Positions 25,232 to 33,823 of a stretch of 36,816 bases of DNA are shown here, in pieces. Within the stretch, counting starts at the first letter, position 1. Every line of letters starts with the position of its first letter. Both the position numbers and the translations under genes were made by a program. Origin of the DNA: an uncultured Gammaproteobacteria bacterium (GTDB taxonomy: Bacteria > Pseudomonadota > Gammaproteobacteria > Arenicellales > UBA868); the NCBI GenBank assembly GCA_905612355.1, contig CAJQRU010000054.1, positions 1 to 36,816 on the forward strand, written 5' to 3'. Under the pieces are notes generated by a model that saw only the letters and a list, made by a program, of their open reading frames with translations, was not told where the DNA came from and did not search any database.

Positions 25232-27658
25232 CTAACCACGCATGCGCTCTGCTTTGGGATCGAACAAGGGCGTCACCTGTAATTTTGCACCCCGACGTTC
25301 GCCCAGAATCTCAATTTCCCAACCATCATCTTCGTTCGCGCAAGCCCACGGCACATAACCCATAGCAACCGATACAGACGAACCGTGCGCATAACCGCCA
25401 GAGGTTACCCAACCTCTCACCTCACCGTTTAACCAGATTGCTTCGTCGCCGATCACGTCCGCATCTTTTGCATCCACGACAAAAGTGCGTAACCGCATGG
25501 TACCGCCGTGTTCCTTTTCTGCCATTGCCGCTGACTTACCGATAAAATCAGCTTGTTTCTTCAGAGCGACAAAGCGACCCATACCGGCCTCATAAGGTCC
25601 ATAGATTGGTCGGTATTCCCGCGCCCATGAGCCAAAATTCTTTTCCAGACGCAGGGCATTGAGCGCCCGTGACCCAAACAGCCGTAGGCCATGCTCTGCG
25701 CCTGCTGCCAGCAACACTCCTAGCACATGCCGTTGATACTCCGGCTCCATCCAGATCTCATACCCCAGATCTCCGGTATAACTGACACGGCCCACCAGAC
25801 ACGGTGCCATGCCAACATCCATTTCTCGAATATCCATAAAGGTGAACGCGTTAGCCGAAACGTCTTCGGACGTCACTGAAGCCAAGACCTGACGAGACTT
25901 GGGACCCGCAATCGAAAGACCGACGATGCCAGCACCATGCGGCATGACCTCCACCGAGTCATCGTCAGGGAGATTCTGCAGAAACCACCGCATGTGATAC
26001 GCCTCGGCAACACCAGCGCCAGCAACAAAATATTCATTGTCCCCCAGATTAGCTAGGCTGAAATCACCAATCAGTTTTCCGTTCGAATTCAGCATGGGAG
26101 CCAGGGTCATTCGATCTTCTTCGGGCAAGCGACAGGCCAGTAATTCATCCAACCATGCTGGGGCACCGACGCCCGAGATGGAATACTTGGCAAAGCCCGA
26201 TATCTCCATTAGACCGACGCCCTCCCGTACCGCCCTTACTTCAGCCGCGACATGTTCGAAATCAGTTGAACGGCGCCAGGAAAATTCATCCTTCACTCCG
26301 TCAGGTGCGAACCATAACGGCTGCTCAAGCCCGTAGGCCTCGCCCATCTGAGCACCAGCGGCCAGCAATTGATCATAGACCGGTGTGGTGCGCAGAGGCC
26401 GACCCGCAGGCAGTTCTTCATTGGGAAAGCGGATGGAAAAACGACGAGAATAGTTTTCCTTCACCTTTGCATTCGTATACGGCAAACTGGTCCAGTCCCC
26501 AAATCGAGCGACGTCCATTGCCCAGACATCAAATCCGGGATCACCCTCGACTATCCAATTGGCCAGTGCCAAACCCACGCCACCGCCCTGACTGAAGCCC
26601 GCCATCACAGCACAGGCACACCAAAACCCAGGCAACCCCTTGATTGGTCCCACCAGAGGATTGCCATCAGGCGCAAACGTAAATGGGCCATTGATAATCT
26701 GCTTAATACCCGCCTGCTGAAAAGCCGGGAAATGCTGGAAGCCTATCTCGAGCGACGGTGCGATACGATCAAGGTCCGCTGGTAACAGATCCTGACCGAA
26801 ATCCCATGGCGTCTGGGTCGGTGACCAGGGGACACAGGCTTTCTCATAGGTGCCCATGAGCATGCCCTTTCGTTCCTGACGCAAATATATCTCGCCGTCA
26901 AAATCAACCGCGTGCATCATCTCCTTACCAGAGGCCTCATTAAACGCCGTGACTTCCGGCATGTCCTCAGTGATTAGATACATGTGCTCCATGGCAAGAA
27001 CAGGCAATTCCAAACCGACCATGCGACCCACCTCACGCGCCCAAAGCCCCCCCGCATTAACCACGTGTTCAGCGACTATCTCGCCCCCCTCAGTCATCAC
27101 ACGCCAACTGCCGTCGACCTGCTGATGAAGATCGGTCACTCGAGTCTGCGTATAAATGGTGGCTCCATTCTTTCGCGCCGCCTTGGCATACGCGTGAGTG
27201 ATACCACTCGGATCAAGATGGCCCTCCATCGGGTCGAACATGGCGCCTTCAAATTGACTAGGGTCAATCAACGGCATGATCTCAGCTGCTTCGCGAGCAC
27301 TGATGATTTCTGTCTCCATGCCCAAGTAGCGACCTTTCGCATGAATGCTCTTTAGCCAATCGAAGCGAGCCGGCGTCGCCGCCAGCATGATACCGCCAGT
27401 CATGTGCAGCCCAATTGACTGCTCTGAAATCTCTTCTATATCGCGGTAAAGCTCTATGGTGTACTGCTGCAATTTAGCAACGCTCGGGTCACCGTTAATG
27501 GTGTGCATTCCACCCGCCGCATGCCAGGTTGATCCCGAGGTAAGTTCTTTTCTCTCAAGCAATACCACGTCAGACCAACCTAGCTTGGTCAAGTGATACA
27601 ACACTGAGCAGCCCACCACACCACCGCCGACGACCACGACTTGTGCCTGAGTCTTCAT
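25232..27658 (-). CDS. Dimethylglycine/sarcosine dehydrogenase-like FAD and folate-domain oxidoreductase
   Basis: An 808-residue flavoprotein with two parts. The N-terminal DAO domain has the Rossmann motif VVVVGGGVVGCSVLYHLTKLG (7-27) and GSTWHAAGG, whose H46 matches the His that binds FAD covalently in dimethylglycine and sarcosine dehydrogenases. The C-terminal half (about 430-808) is a GcvT-like tetrahydrofolate domain: GVGLMEISGFAKYSISGVGA, SYTGDLGYEIWMEPEYQ, LNALRLEKNFGSWAREY and a GCV_T C-terminal barrel. Such enzymes oxidatively remove a methyl group from an N-methyl amino acid and pass formaldehyde to THF. It follows the MttB-family gene by 38 bases. The exact N-methyl substrate is not established. 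Confidence 0.9.
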   Translation of the reverse strand: MKTQAQVVVVGGGVVGCSVLYHLTKLGWSDVVLLERKELTSGSTWHAAGGMHTINGDPSVAKLQQYTIELYRDIEEISEQSIGLHMTGGIMLAATPARFDWLKSIHAKGRYLGMETEIISAREAAEIMPLIDPSQFEGAMFDPMEGHLDPSGITHAYAKAARKNGATIYTQTRVTDLHQQVDGSWRVMTEGGEIVAEHVVNAGGLWAREVGRMVGLELPVLAMEHMYLITEDMPEVTAFNEASGKEMMHAVDFDGEIYLRQERKGMLMGTYEKACVPWSPTQTPWDFGQDLLPADLDRIAPSLEIGFQHFPAFQQAGIKQIINGPFTFAPDGNPLVGPIKGLPGFWCACAVMAGFSQGGGVGLALANWIVEGDPGFDVWAMDVARFGDWTSLPYTNAKVKENYSRRFSIRFPNEELPAGRPLRTTPVYDQLLAAGAQMGEAYGLEQPLWFAPDGVKDEFSWRRSTDFEHVAAEVRAVREGVGLMEISGFAKYSISGVGAPAWLDELLACRLPEEDRMTLAPMLNSNGKLIGDFSLANLGDNEYFVAGAGVAEAYHMRWFLQNLPDDDSVEVMPHGAGIVGLSIAGPKSRQVLASVTSEDVSANAFTFMDIREMDVGMAPCLVGRVSYTGDLGYEIWMEPEYQRHVLGVLLAAGAEHGLRLFGSRALNALRLEKNFGSWAREYRPIYGPYEAGMGRFVALKKQADFIGKSAAMAEKEHGGTMRLRTFVVDAKDADVIGDEAIWLNGEVRGWVTSGGYAHGSSVSVAMGYVPWACANEDDGWEIEILGERRGAKLQVTPLFDPKAERMRG

Positions 27659-27696
27659 GTTACGCTCACTATCTCGGTTGATTAATATTTTTTTTA

Positions 27697-29241
27697 CTAG
27701 TCAAGATCATTATTGCCGATCTCGTTTTTTCGCTTCGCCACATAGTCATCGAGCGCCTCACCGCAGGCCAGATCTAACATCGGCAACTGGTAATTTGCAA
27801 GCACTGATTGCCAAAGTTGTGTCGCGCGCTGAGTCGTGTCTAGTGCGCCTGCGATCACCCAATTTTCATGATTCTGCCAATCACTGACCAGTGGTTGATA
27901 AAACGCATTTTCGTATCGTGTCATCGTGTGTTCAGCACCAAAGAAATGCCCTCCCGGTTCGACGCTAGCAATTGCAGACAACCCGAGTTCCTCTTCGTTT
28001 ACCTCTATGGGTGCAAAAACGGCAGCCATTGCGCCCAGCACTTCGGCGTCGATAACCACCTTTTCGAATGATGCAACCAACCCCCCCTCAAGCCATCCTG
28101 CCGCATGGTAAACAAGATTGCCATGACCTAGAACAGCACTCCACAACGACATCTGCGTCTCGTAAACGGCCTGTGCATCGACCACATTAGACGCGTTACA
28201 ACCGCTGGTGCGATAGGGTAGATCGTAACGCCGAGCCAATTGCCCCCCCGCCAAATTTGCCTTCGCATTCTCGGGCGTACCAAAGGCGGGAGCACCTGAA
28301 CGCATATCAACATTCGAAGTAAAACCACCATACACCACTGGTGCGCCGTTACATGCTAATTGAACGAGGCAAACACCAAACAGTGCTTCTGCATTCTGTT
28401 GCACTAAGGCTGCCGCCAACGTCACGGGCGCCATGGCGCCCATCAACGTGAACGGAGTCACGATCACTGGCTGCCCCAACATCGCCAACTCGATGGCCGC
28501 ATCCGCCATCGCCCCATCGAGCCGACGCGGTGAATTGATATTGATGTTGCCCACCAACACCGGTCGAACGCTAACCTCCTCCATAGTCAATCCGTGAGCC
28601 AATGCACACATCTGGACCGCATCTCTGACTCGAATCGCGCCAATGGGAACAGCAGAGAACACCTTGTCTGTTAACGTTAGATTAGCCCTGTAACAGTCGA
28701 GGTGACGGGTATTGACCGGAAGATCAGTCGGGGCCACCGTTTGGTTACCAAACAAACTAATGGCGTTCAAACTGTGTCCCAACTTGATCAGTTTTTGATA
28801 ATCGTCAAAATTACCCGCGCGACGCCCATTAATACAATCGTGTACGTTGGGCGGCCCGGAAACCATACCGAAGTAAATGCGATTACCCCCAAGGTGCATC
28901 GCTTTTTCCGGATTGCGTGGGGTGATCGTAAAAGACGATGGCGCCTTCGCAATTAATTCTAAAACCAACTCTCGATCAAGACATACGACATCGTTATTGA
29001 TCCGCGCCCCAGCCGCCTTGAAAAGATCACGCGCGCGGGCACCCATCACTTCGAGCCCCTGCTCTTCCAGTAAAGAGAGTGAGGCTTCGTGAATAGCCTC
29101 TAATTGATCAACCGACAGCAACTCAAGTGGTGGCGAATTATTCTCAAGCACCGACCACGGCGCCTGTTGCAATGCACTGCCGCCCTGGCGCGCCGTCACT
29201 CGCGCCGCCCGTGCCCGCGTTCTTTGCCCTCGCCGACTCAC
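27697..29241 (-). CDS. Trimethylamine/quaternary-amine methyltransferase, MttB family, non-pyrrolysine
   Basis: A 514-residue MttB superfamily member. Family features include the basic start MSRRGQRTRARAARVTARQ, SLLEEQGLEVMGARARDLFKAAGA (56-79), VGNININSPRRLDGAMADA (230-248) and the segment SGCNASNVVDAQAVYE (346-361) that aligns with the site carrying pyrrolysine in archaeal MttB. No in-frame amber codon occurs, so it belongs to the non-Pyl branch that demethylates glycine betaine, carnitine or similar quaternary amines in studied cases. Those enzymes hand the methyl group to a corrinoid protein; none is encoded in this window. The GTG start at 29241 has a poor ribosome-binding site. It lies between the amidase and the DMGDH-like gene. 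Confidence 0.88.
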   Translation of the reverse strand: MSRRGQRTRARAARVTARQGGSALQQAPWSVLENNSPPLELLSVDQLEAIHEASLSLLEEQGLEVMGARARDLFKAAGARINNDVVCLDRELVLELIAKAPSSFTITPRNPEKAMHLGGNRIYFGMVSGPPNVHDCINGRRAGNFDDYQKLIKLGHSLNAISLFGNQTVAPTDLPVNTRHLDCYRANLTLTDKVFSAVPIGAIRVRDAVQMCALAHGLTMEEVSVRPVLVGNININSPRRLDGAMADAAIELAMLGQPVIVTPFTLMGAMAPVTLAAALVQQNAEALFGVCLVQLACNGAPVVYGGFTSNVDMRSGAPAFGTPENAKANLAGGQLARRYDLPYRTSGCNASNVVDAQAVYETQMSLWSAVLGHGNLVYHAAGWLEGGLVASFEKVVIDAEVLGAMAAVFAPIEVNEEELGLSAIASVEPGGHFFGAEHTMTRYENAFYQPLVSDWQNHENWVIAGALDTTQRATQLWQSVLANYQLPMLDLACGEALDDYVAKRKNEIGNNDLD

Positions 29242-29320
29242 GCTGATTTGCCGGACTCACGCACCTGACTACTAGTCCACTCGTTCATCATTGTTTTTCC
29301 GGTAGTTCATTCATCTCTGT

Positions 29321-30745
29321 CTAACCGATACTCGGACGAACCGCTGCCCAGGGCTGCGCTGCTTCGAAACACGCCGCAGCGCGCAGAACCGTTGCCTCAT
29401 CACGCCAGCGACCGACGATCTGTAACCCCACCGGCAAACCATCAGATGTGAATCCAAAAGGCACGCTGGCCGCAGGCTGACCGGTCAGGTTGAACGGATA
29501 GGTGAACGGCAACCGGTCAAACATTGTCGGGGTCGGACGACCATCGATCTCCTGAGGTCCTTCGCGCGGACCCGGCACTTTCGACCAGGCCGCGACCGGC
29601 ATCTGGGGGGTGAGCAGAAGATCAAATTTAGAGAAAAAGCGCTGGGCCTCTCCTAGCAGCTGTGATCTCGCCAGCAACGCGCTAGCATGTTCTATGGCGC
29701 TCACCTGGGTCGCATTCTCTACCATCTGCATGAGCGTGTCCTCGATCCACTCCGGGTGCTCCGCCACTCGCTCTCGCTGACGCGCCGCGACCGCAACCTC
29801 GTAAATCACCTTATGAAAATCACGCGGATCCGTCCAAGGCGGATCACATTCCTCGATTTTACAACCAAAGTCGGAAAAGACTTGTGCGGCCCGAGTGGTG
29901 ATGGCTCGTATCTCAGGCTCGACGGCTGCGTAGCCCAAATCACTGCTCCAGGCGATACGAAGCCCAGTTAAATCACCCTCACATGCTGCTAACCAACCCG
30001 GTACCGATTCACCAAGCGAAAATATATCTCGTGGGTCGTGACCCGCCATTGCTTCCAGAAACATGGCTGCATCCCGAACCGTTCGCGTCATCGGTCCACT
30101 ATGTGAACGCGTGGCAAAAACATCATCTGTCGGTCCAGAGGGCACGCGGCCAAAATTCGGCTTCAGTCCAAAAATCCCACACAACGCGGCCGGGATGCGT
30201 ATGGACCCTGCACCATCTGACCCATGGGCCAGCGGCCCAAGCCCTGCAGCCACTGCCGCACCGGCACCACCTGAAGAAGCGCCAGAGGTTCGATCAAGTG
30301 ACCAAGGGTTACTGCACGGCGATCCAAGGAAATTGTCACACATGTCCTTGTAACCAAAGTTAGACGTATTGGTCTTACCGAGTAACACCGCCCCGGTTTT
30401 CTTCAGCCGACTCGGCAAATAACCATCGACAACTGGAACGTGATCGGCAAACCACTTCGAACCAAAAGTTGTTCTGATCCCAGCGGTGTGTTCGAGATCT
30501 TTGAGGGAATAGGGAATACCGTCGAGCGGCCCGATTGATTTCTTCTGACGAAATCTCAATTCCGCCGCTCTTGCCTCGTCCCGTGCCTGGTCGGGGGTAA
30601 TCGTCAAAAATGCGTTCAACACAGAATTCAACACGTCGGTACGCTCCAGAATCGCGTCAATCACTTCGACGGGCGACAAGGTGCCGGCCCGATATTCCCG
30701 CGCAAGATCCACCGCAGAGGTAAAACAAAGATCACTGCTATTCAT
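29321..30745 (-). CDS. Amidase-signature family hydrolase
   Basis: Hydrolyses amide bonds with a Ser-cisSer-Lys triad. The triad is readable: K82 in PYSLKDLE, S157 in TSGASSGGAGAAVAAG and S181 in GSDGAGSIRIPA. The 24-residue spacing between the two serines equals that of known members. The C-terminal part holds FNLTGQPAASVPFGFTSDGLPVGLQIVGR, a common end for the family. The ATG at 30745 has GGAG seven bases upstream. It is not the GatA subunit by context, since no gatB or gatC is near. As first gene of the long minus-strand run it may release an acid or amine from an amide substrate; this is an inference. Confidence 0.9.
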   Translation of the reverse strand: MNSSDLCFTSAVDLAREYRAGTLSPVEVIDAILERTDVLNSVLNAFLTITPDQARDEARAAELRFRQKKSIGPLDGIPYSLKDLEHTAGIRTTFGSKWFADHVPVVDGYLPSRLKKTGAVLLGKTNTSNFGYKDMCDNFLGSPCSNPWSLDRTSGASSGGAGAAVAAGLGPLAHGSDGAGSIRIPAALCGIFGLKPNFGRVPSGPTDDVFATRSHSGPMTRTVRDAAMFLEAMAGHDPRDIFSLGESVPGWLAACEGDLTGLRIAWSSDLGYAAVEPEIRAITTRAAQVFSDFGCKIEECDPPWTDPRDFHKVIYEVAVAARQRERVAEHPEWIEDTLMQMVENATQVSAIEHASALLARSQLLGEAQRFFSKFDLLLTPQMPVAAWSKVPGPREGPQEIDGRPTPTMFDRLPFTYPFNLTGQPAASVPFGFTSDGLPVGLQIVGRWRDEATVLRAAACFEAAQPWAAVRPSIG

Positions 30746-30922
30746 CGCTATGCTCCAGGCTGTTGTATTTTTGTCGGGCGAGGTGATTTAGACCCACACC
30801 AACAATAAAAGCTGACACTACCATCAATCTGGCGAAGTCTGTCGCACCCCCCCGAGAGACCATAGGGCACATCCAACGACCAGGCACTGTGCCAAGAACT
30901 TTCGATCCGCTACTATTGCGAC
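30746..30922. promoter_or_regulatory. Divergent intergenic region between the amidase and the DoeB-like gene
   Basis: 177 bases that must hold promoters for both strands. The palindrome GGCACTGTGCC (GGCAC, one base, GTGCC) at 30883-30893 lies about 30 bases upstream of the plus-strand start and could be an operator. TACTAT at 30911-30916 resembles a -10 box only seven bases before that ATG, which has no ribosome-binding site, so a leaderless transcript is possible. No regulator gene is next to it. Confidence 0.4.
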
Positions 30923-31933
30923 ATGCAGTTTGGCCGCTCAAAGATCACGCCGGACATTGACCTGACCGCACAAGGAAAGGAAATCGGTTGTCTGCGCATA
31001 CCCCATTCAGTCCATCGCTCGGCCTACGGCTGGCTGCCGATGCCGGCCGTATCCATACGCCATGGCGACGGGCCGCGTGTATTGATTACGGCAGGCAATC
31101 ACGGAGACGAGTACGAAGGTCAGATTGCCGTTTCTCGACTGGCCCGCGAACTGCAGCACGATGAGATTCATGGTCATCTTCTCTTGTTGCCGATGTCCAA
31201 CTTCCCCGCCGCTAAAGCCGGTCGCCGCACGTCACTCATTGACGAAGGAAACCTGAATCGAAGCTTCCCCGGTGATCCAGAAGGTACACCGACCTCCATG
31301 ATTGCGCATATGATCGAAGAAGAATTACTGCCGCATTTTGATTTGCTCATTGACCTCCATTCCGGCGGATCCTCGCTGTATTATCTTCACGCCACTCAGG
31401 TGCTTCTGCAGCCGGATGGCCGCATCAATCCAGTAGAAAAAATACTGGCAAACGCCTACGGTGCCCCATTTAATCATGTCATGCGTGAAGAAGGGTCGAA
31501 TCACTCAGCCGAAGCAGCACGCCGCCAAGGTGCGCTATTGTTGTGCTCTGAATTTGGCGGAGCCGGAACGGTAACGCCAGAAACGCTGCGTATCTGCGAA
31601 CATGGACTACGACGCGCATTACATGCATTCAACCTCATAGAACACCTGCCTGACTATATTGATGCACCAACATCACCCCGTTACCTTGAGATTAAAGGTC
31701 AAGCGCATTACGTGTATGCGCCAGAAGACGGCCTTTATGAACCCTTAGTAACGCTCGGGGATGAAGTCAGCGCCGGTGATGTAGCAGCCGCCATTCACTT
31801 TCCCGAGAGTCCGGCTCAAGAGCCGGTGCTCACATACTTTACCGGCGAGGGTGTTGTCGTTTGCAAACGAATCCCGACGCAATGTCAACGCGGCGATTGC
31901 TTGTTTCACCTCGCCAGCGAGTGGCCTGGTTAA
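30923..31933 (+). CDS. Succinylglutamate desuccinylase/aspartoacylase family deacylase, DoeB-like
   Basis: A zinc deacylase of the M14-like AstE/AspA family. It resembles DoeB, which removes the acetyl group from N-acetyl-2,4-diaminobutyrate in ectoine breakdown: LITAGNHGDEYEGQIAVSRLA with zinc ligands H60 and E63, GNLNRSFPGDPEGT (109-122) with R113, and DLLIDLHSGGSS with H146. A C-terminal small beta domain (about 250-330, VYAPEDGLYEPLVTLGDEVSAGD) is of the kind seen in longer members. No doeA, doeC or doeD is in view, so ectoine catabolism is not proved and other N-acyl amino compounds are possible. It has no ribosome-binding site and lies 22 bases before the creatininase-family gene. Confidence 0.83.
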   Translation: MQFGRSKITPDIDLTAQGKEIGCLRIPHSVHRSAYGWLPMPAVSIRHGDGPRVLITAGNHGDEYEGQIAVSRLARELQHDEIHGHLLLLPMSNFPAAKAGRRTSLIDEGNLNRSFPGDPEGTPTSMIAHMIEEELLPHFDLLIDLHSGGSSLYYLHATQVLLQPDGRINPVEKILANAYGAPFNHVMREEGSNHSAEAARRQGALLLCSEFGGAGTVTPETLRICEHGLRRALHAFNLIEHLPDYIDAPTSPRYLEIKGQAHYVYAPEDGLYEPLVTLGDEVSAGDVAAAIHFPESPAQEPVLTYFTGEGVVVCKRIPTQCQRGDCLFHLASEWPG

Positions 31934-31955
31934 GCACTAACGCGGGAGTCGACTC

Positions 31956-32714
31956 ATGCAAAAAGAAACCGCCTGGGGCAATCTCAAAGCATCAGAACTT
32001 CGCCAACTGGCGACTGAGAATGCCATTGTAGTGGTACCGATCGGCTCGATCGAACAACATGGCCCGCATTTACCAGTCCAAGTTGACGCCTTACTCGCCG
32101 GTGAGGTGTGCCGACGTGCCGCCGGGTACATGGCCGATTCCGTACCAGTGACAGTTACCCCGACCATATGGAGCGGACTCGCAGAACACCACATGTCCTT
32201 CGGCGGGACCTTGACGCTTGATTTCGACACTTTCCGATCGGTCATACGCTGTATATGCCGGTCGATTCAACAGCATGGCTTCCAGCGGATCGCGCTGATC
32301 AACGGCCATGGAGGGAATATCGCAGCACTCACTGTCATTAGCGCCGAACTCACGCTTGAATTCAACGCTACCGTTGCCTGCGCCACCTATTGGCACGTTG
32401 CGGAAAAGGAATTCAACAACATTCTAGAAGCGCAGCAGACGGTTCGCCATGCCGGTGAAGCGGAAACCTCCATGCTGCTTGCACTGCGCCCAGATCTAGT
32501 TGATCAACAAATCATCGCTACATTCGAACCACCAACCGATGGCCTTGGCACAGAAAACGGCGTCTATCGCTGGCGCCCCATCAAAGACTGGAGCGACAGC
32601 GGTGTTATCGGTGTGCCCGCGGCCGCCACTGCGGAAAAAGGTGTGCGGTTACTGGAGGCCGCTGGCAAAGCCCTGGCAACACAACTCGCGAACTCCACCA
32701 TCTGGCGAGACTGA
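31956..32714 (+). CDS. Creatininase-family amidohydrolase
   Basis: A 252-residue metal hydrolase. It carries the family motif GSIEQHGPHLPVQVDALLA (30-48) with E33, H35 and D44, then INGHGGNIAAL with H118, and RHAGEAETSMLLAL near 164-177. Pseudomonas creatininase has a Glu two residues after that His; here it is Gly, as in many family members that open other cyclic amides (for example the formamide hydrolase of flavin cofactor synthesis or MftE). Creatinine hydrolysis should therefore not be assumed. The ATG has GGAG eight bases upstream. It is co-transcribed with the DoeB-like deacylase and converges on the TIM-barrel gene with a 17-base gap. Confidence 0.85.
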   Translation: MQKETAWGNLKASELRQLATENAIVVVPIGSIEQHGPHLPVQVDALLAGEVCRRAAGYMADSVPVTVTPTIWSGLAEHHMSFGGTLTLDFDTFRSVIRCICRSIQQHGFQRIALINGHGGNIAALTVISAELTLEFNATVACATYWHVAEKEFNNILEAQQTVRHAGEAETSMLLALRPDLVDQQIIATFEPPTDGLGTENGVYRWRPIKDWSDSGVIGVPAAATAEKGVRLLEAAGKALATQLANSTIWRD

Positions 32715-32731
32715 AAAGATCAAATATTCCA

Positions 32732-33748
32732 TCATTTCGCATCGTTGCCCTCGGACGACTGACTCGAGATGATGCCGTTCCAGGTTTCACGCATCCAACT
32801 CGCACAGGCCACCCCCTGCTCGAACAACGAATAACGACAACCCTCACCGTAATCCAGACTGGGAATAAATTCAGTACTAATCTGTCCCAACGCGCTGTCA
32901 TCATGATGTGCGTGGTACGTCATCAACTGACGTACCACTTCTTTCCAAGATTCCAATTGAACGGGGTCCCAGGGCGAGTGATAAAGCCCTGGTGCGGGCG
33001 GTGCGAAGGGATACTGTATGCCGCGTCCATGTCGACCTTGTTCATCAACAGCATCGAGGTTTTTCGGATTGTTCGGTACCGTCGACCGCGCATGGCAATG
33101 TCCCACCCATCCTGCATCAATCCAACCCTTGCAGACACTGCCATCAGTAAAGGGATCAAGAATTAGCTTGCCTGATTCCACATCTCCGCGAATATCAAAA
33201 ATCTCCTGCTCTGCGGGATTCTCGATTTTAAAAATAACATGGCTATGATCCAGCGTTAGACAATAAGTTAATCTCCGAGCTTCGGCCAGCTTGCCCACAG
33301 TCTCGACCCGACGAAAATCTTCCGACCACATATTGCAATGAACTTCGAGACAGGGTCGCACCCCCAGTCGTTCACCGTGCTCAAGCGCCAATTCGTAAAA
33401 TTCGATGACCTCCTGGTCACTGACCAGTTGTCCATCTTCTTTGTACGCCATGATCTGAGTATTATGGTCGCGTGATCCGAGTCGCTTTGCTGTTTCGAGA
33501 TTCTTCTTGAGTAACAATTCGTCGCGACCGAATACGTAAAACCAACCCCCGCAGCGCACGGGGAGACCATATTTCTCACTGGCCTTTTCGAATTCGGCAA
33601 TCTCATCCGAGTCTGGCGTTTTGTCCACATAGTCAAACACGCCGGCTTCTCGAACCATCGCAAATCGAGTGTCGATTGATGGCATCGGATCCGCATGGGA
33701 GTGCTTTATCCCGTTGGTCTGAATCCCAATGGGTAACTGCTTAGTCAT
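32732..33748 (-). CDS. Sugar phosphate isomerase/epimerase-like TIM-barrel protein
   Basis: A 338-residue protein of the xylose isomerase-like/AP endonuclease 2 superfamily. Typical metal-binding strand ends are visible: CLEVHCNMWSED (133-144), YCLTLDHSHVIFKI (162-175), GWVGHCHARSTVP and the late LGQISTEFIPSLDYGEG. Members isomerise or cleave sugars and polyols; the substrate here is unknown. The start at 33748 has a strong AGGAG nine bases upstream. It is the last gene of the MaoC-ACAD-CoA-transferase run, 75 bases after the CoA-transferase. Confidence 0.78.
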   Translation of the reverse strand: MTKQLPIGIQTNGIKHSHADPMPSIDTRFAMVREAGVFDYVDKTPDSDEIAEFEKASEKYGLPVRCGGWFYVFGRDELLLKKNLETAKRLGSRDHNTQIMAYKEDGQLVSDQEVIEFYELALEHGERLGVRPCLEVHCNMWSEDFRRVETVGKLAEARRLTYCLTLDHSHVIFKIENPAEQEIFDIRGDVESGKLILDPFTDGSVCKGWIDAGWVGHCHARSTVPNNPKNLDAVDEQGRHGRGIQYPFAPPAPGLYHSPWDPVQLESWKEVVRQLMTYHAHHDDSALGQISTEFIPSLDYGEGCRYSLFEQGVACASWMRETWNGIISSQSSEGNDAK

Positions 33749-33823
33749 CCGGGCTATCTCCTTGCCTCTAATTGCGTGCCATTATTTCTATAACACCTAA
33801 TTCAGTTGTCAATTCAACACCAC

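Noticed and set aside
27697-29241. Pyrrolysine-containing MttB
   Set aside because: No in-frame amber codon; the aligned site is filled by ordinary residues and no pyl genes are seen.
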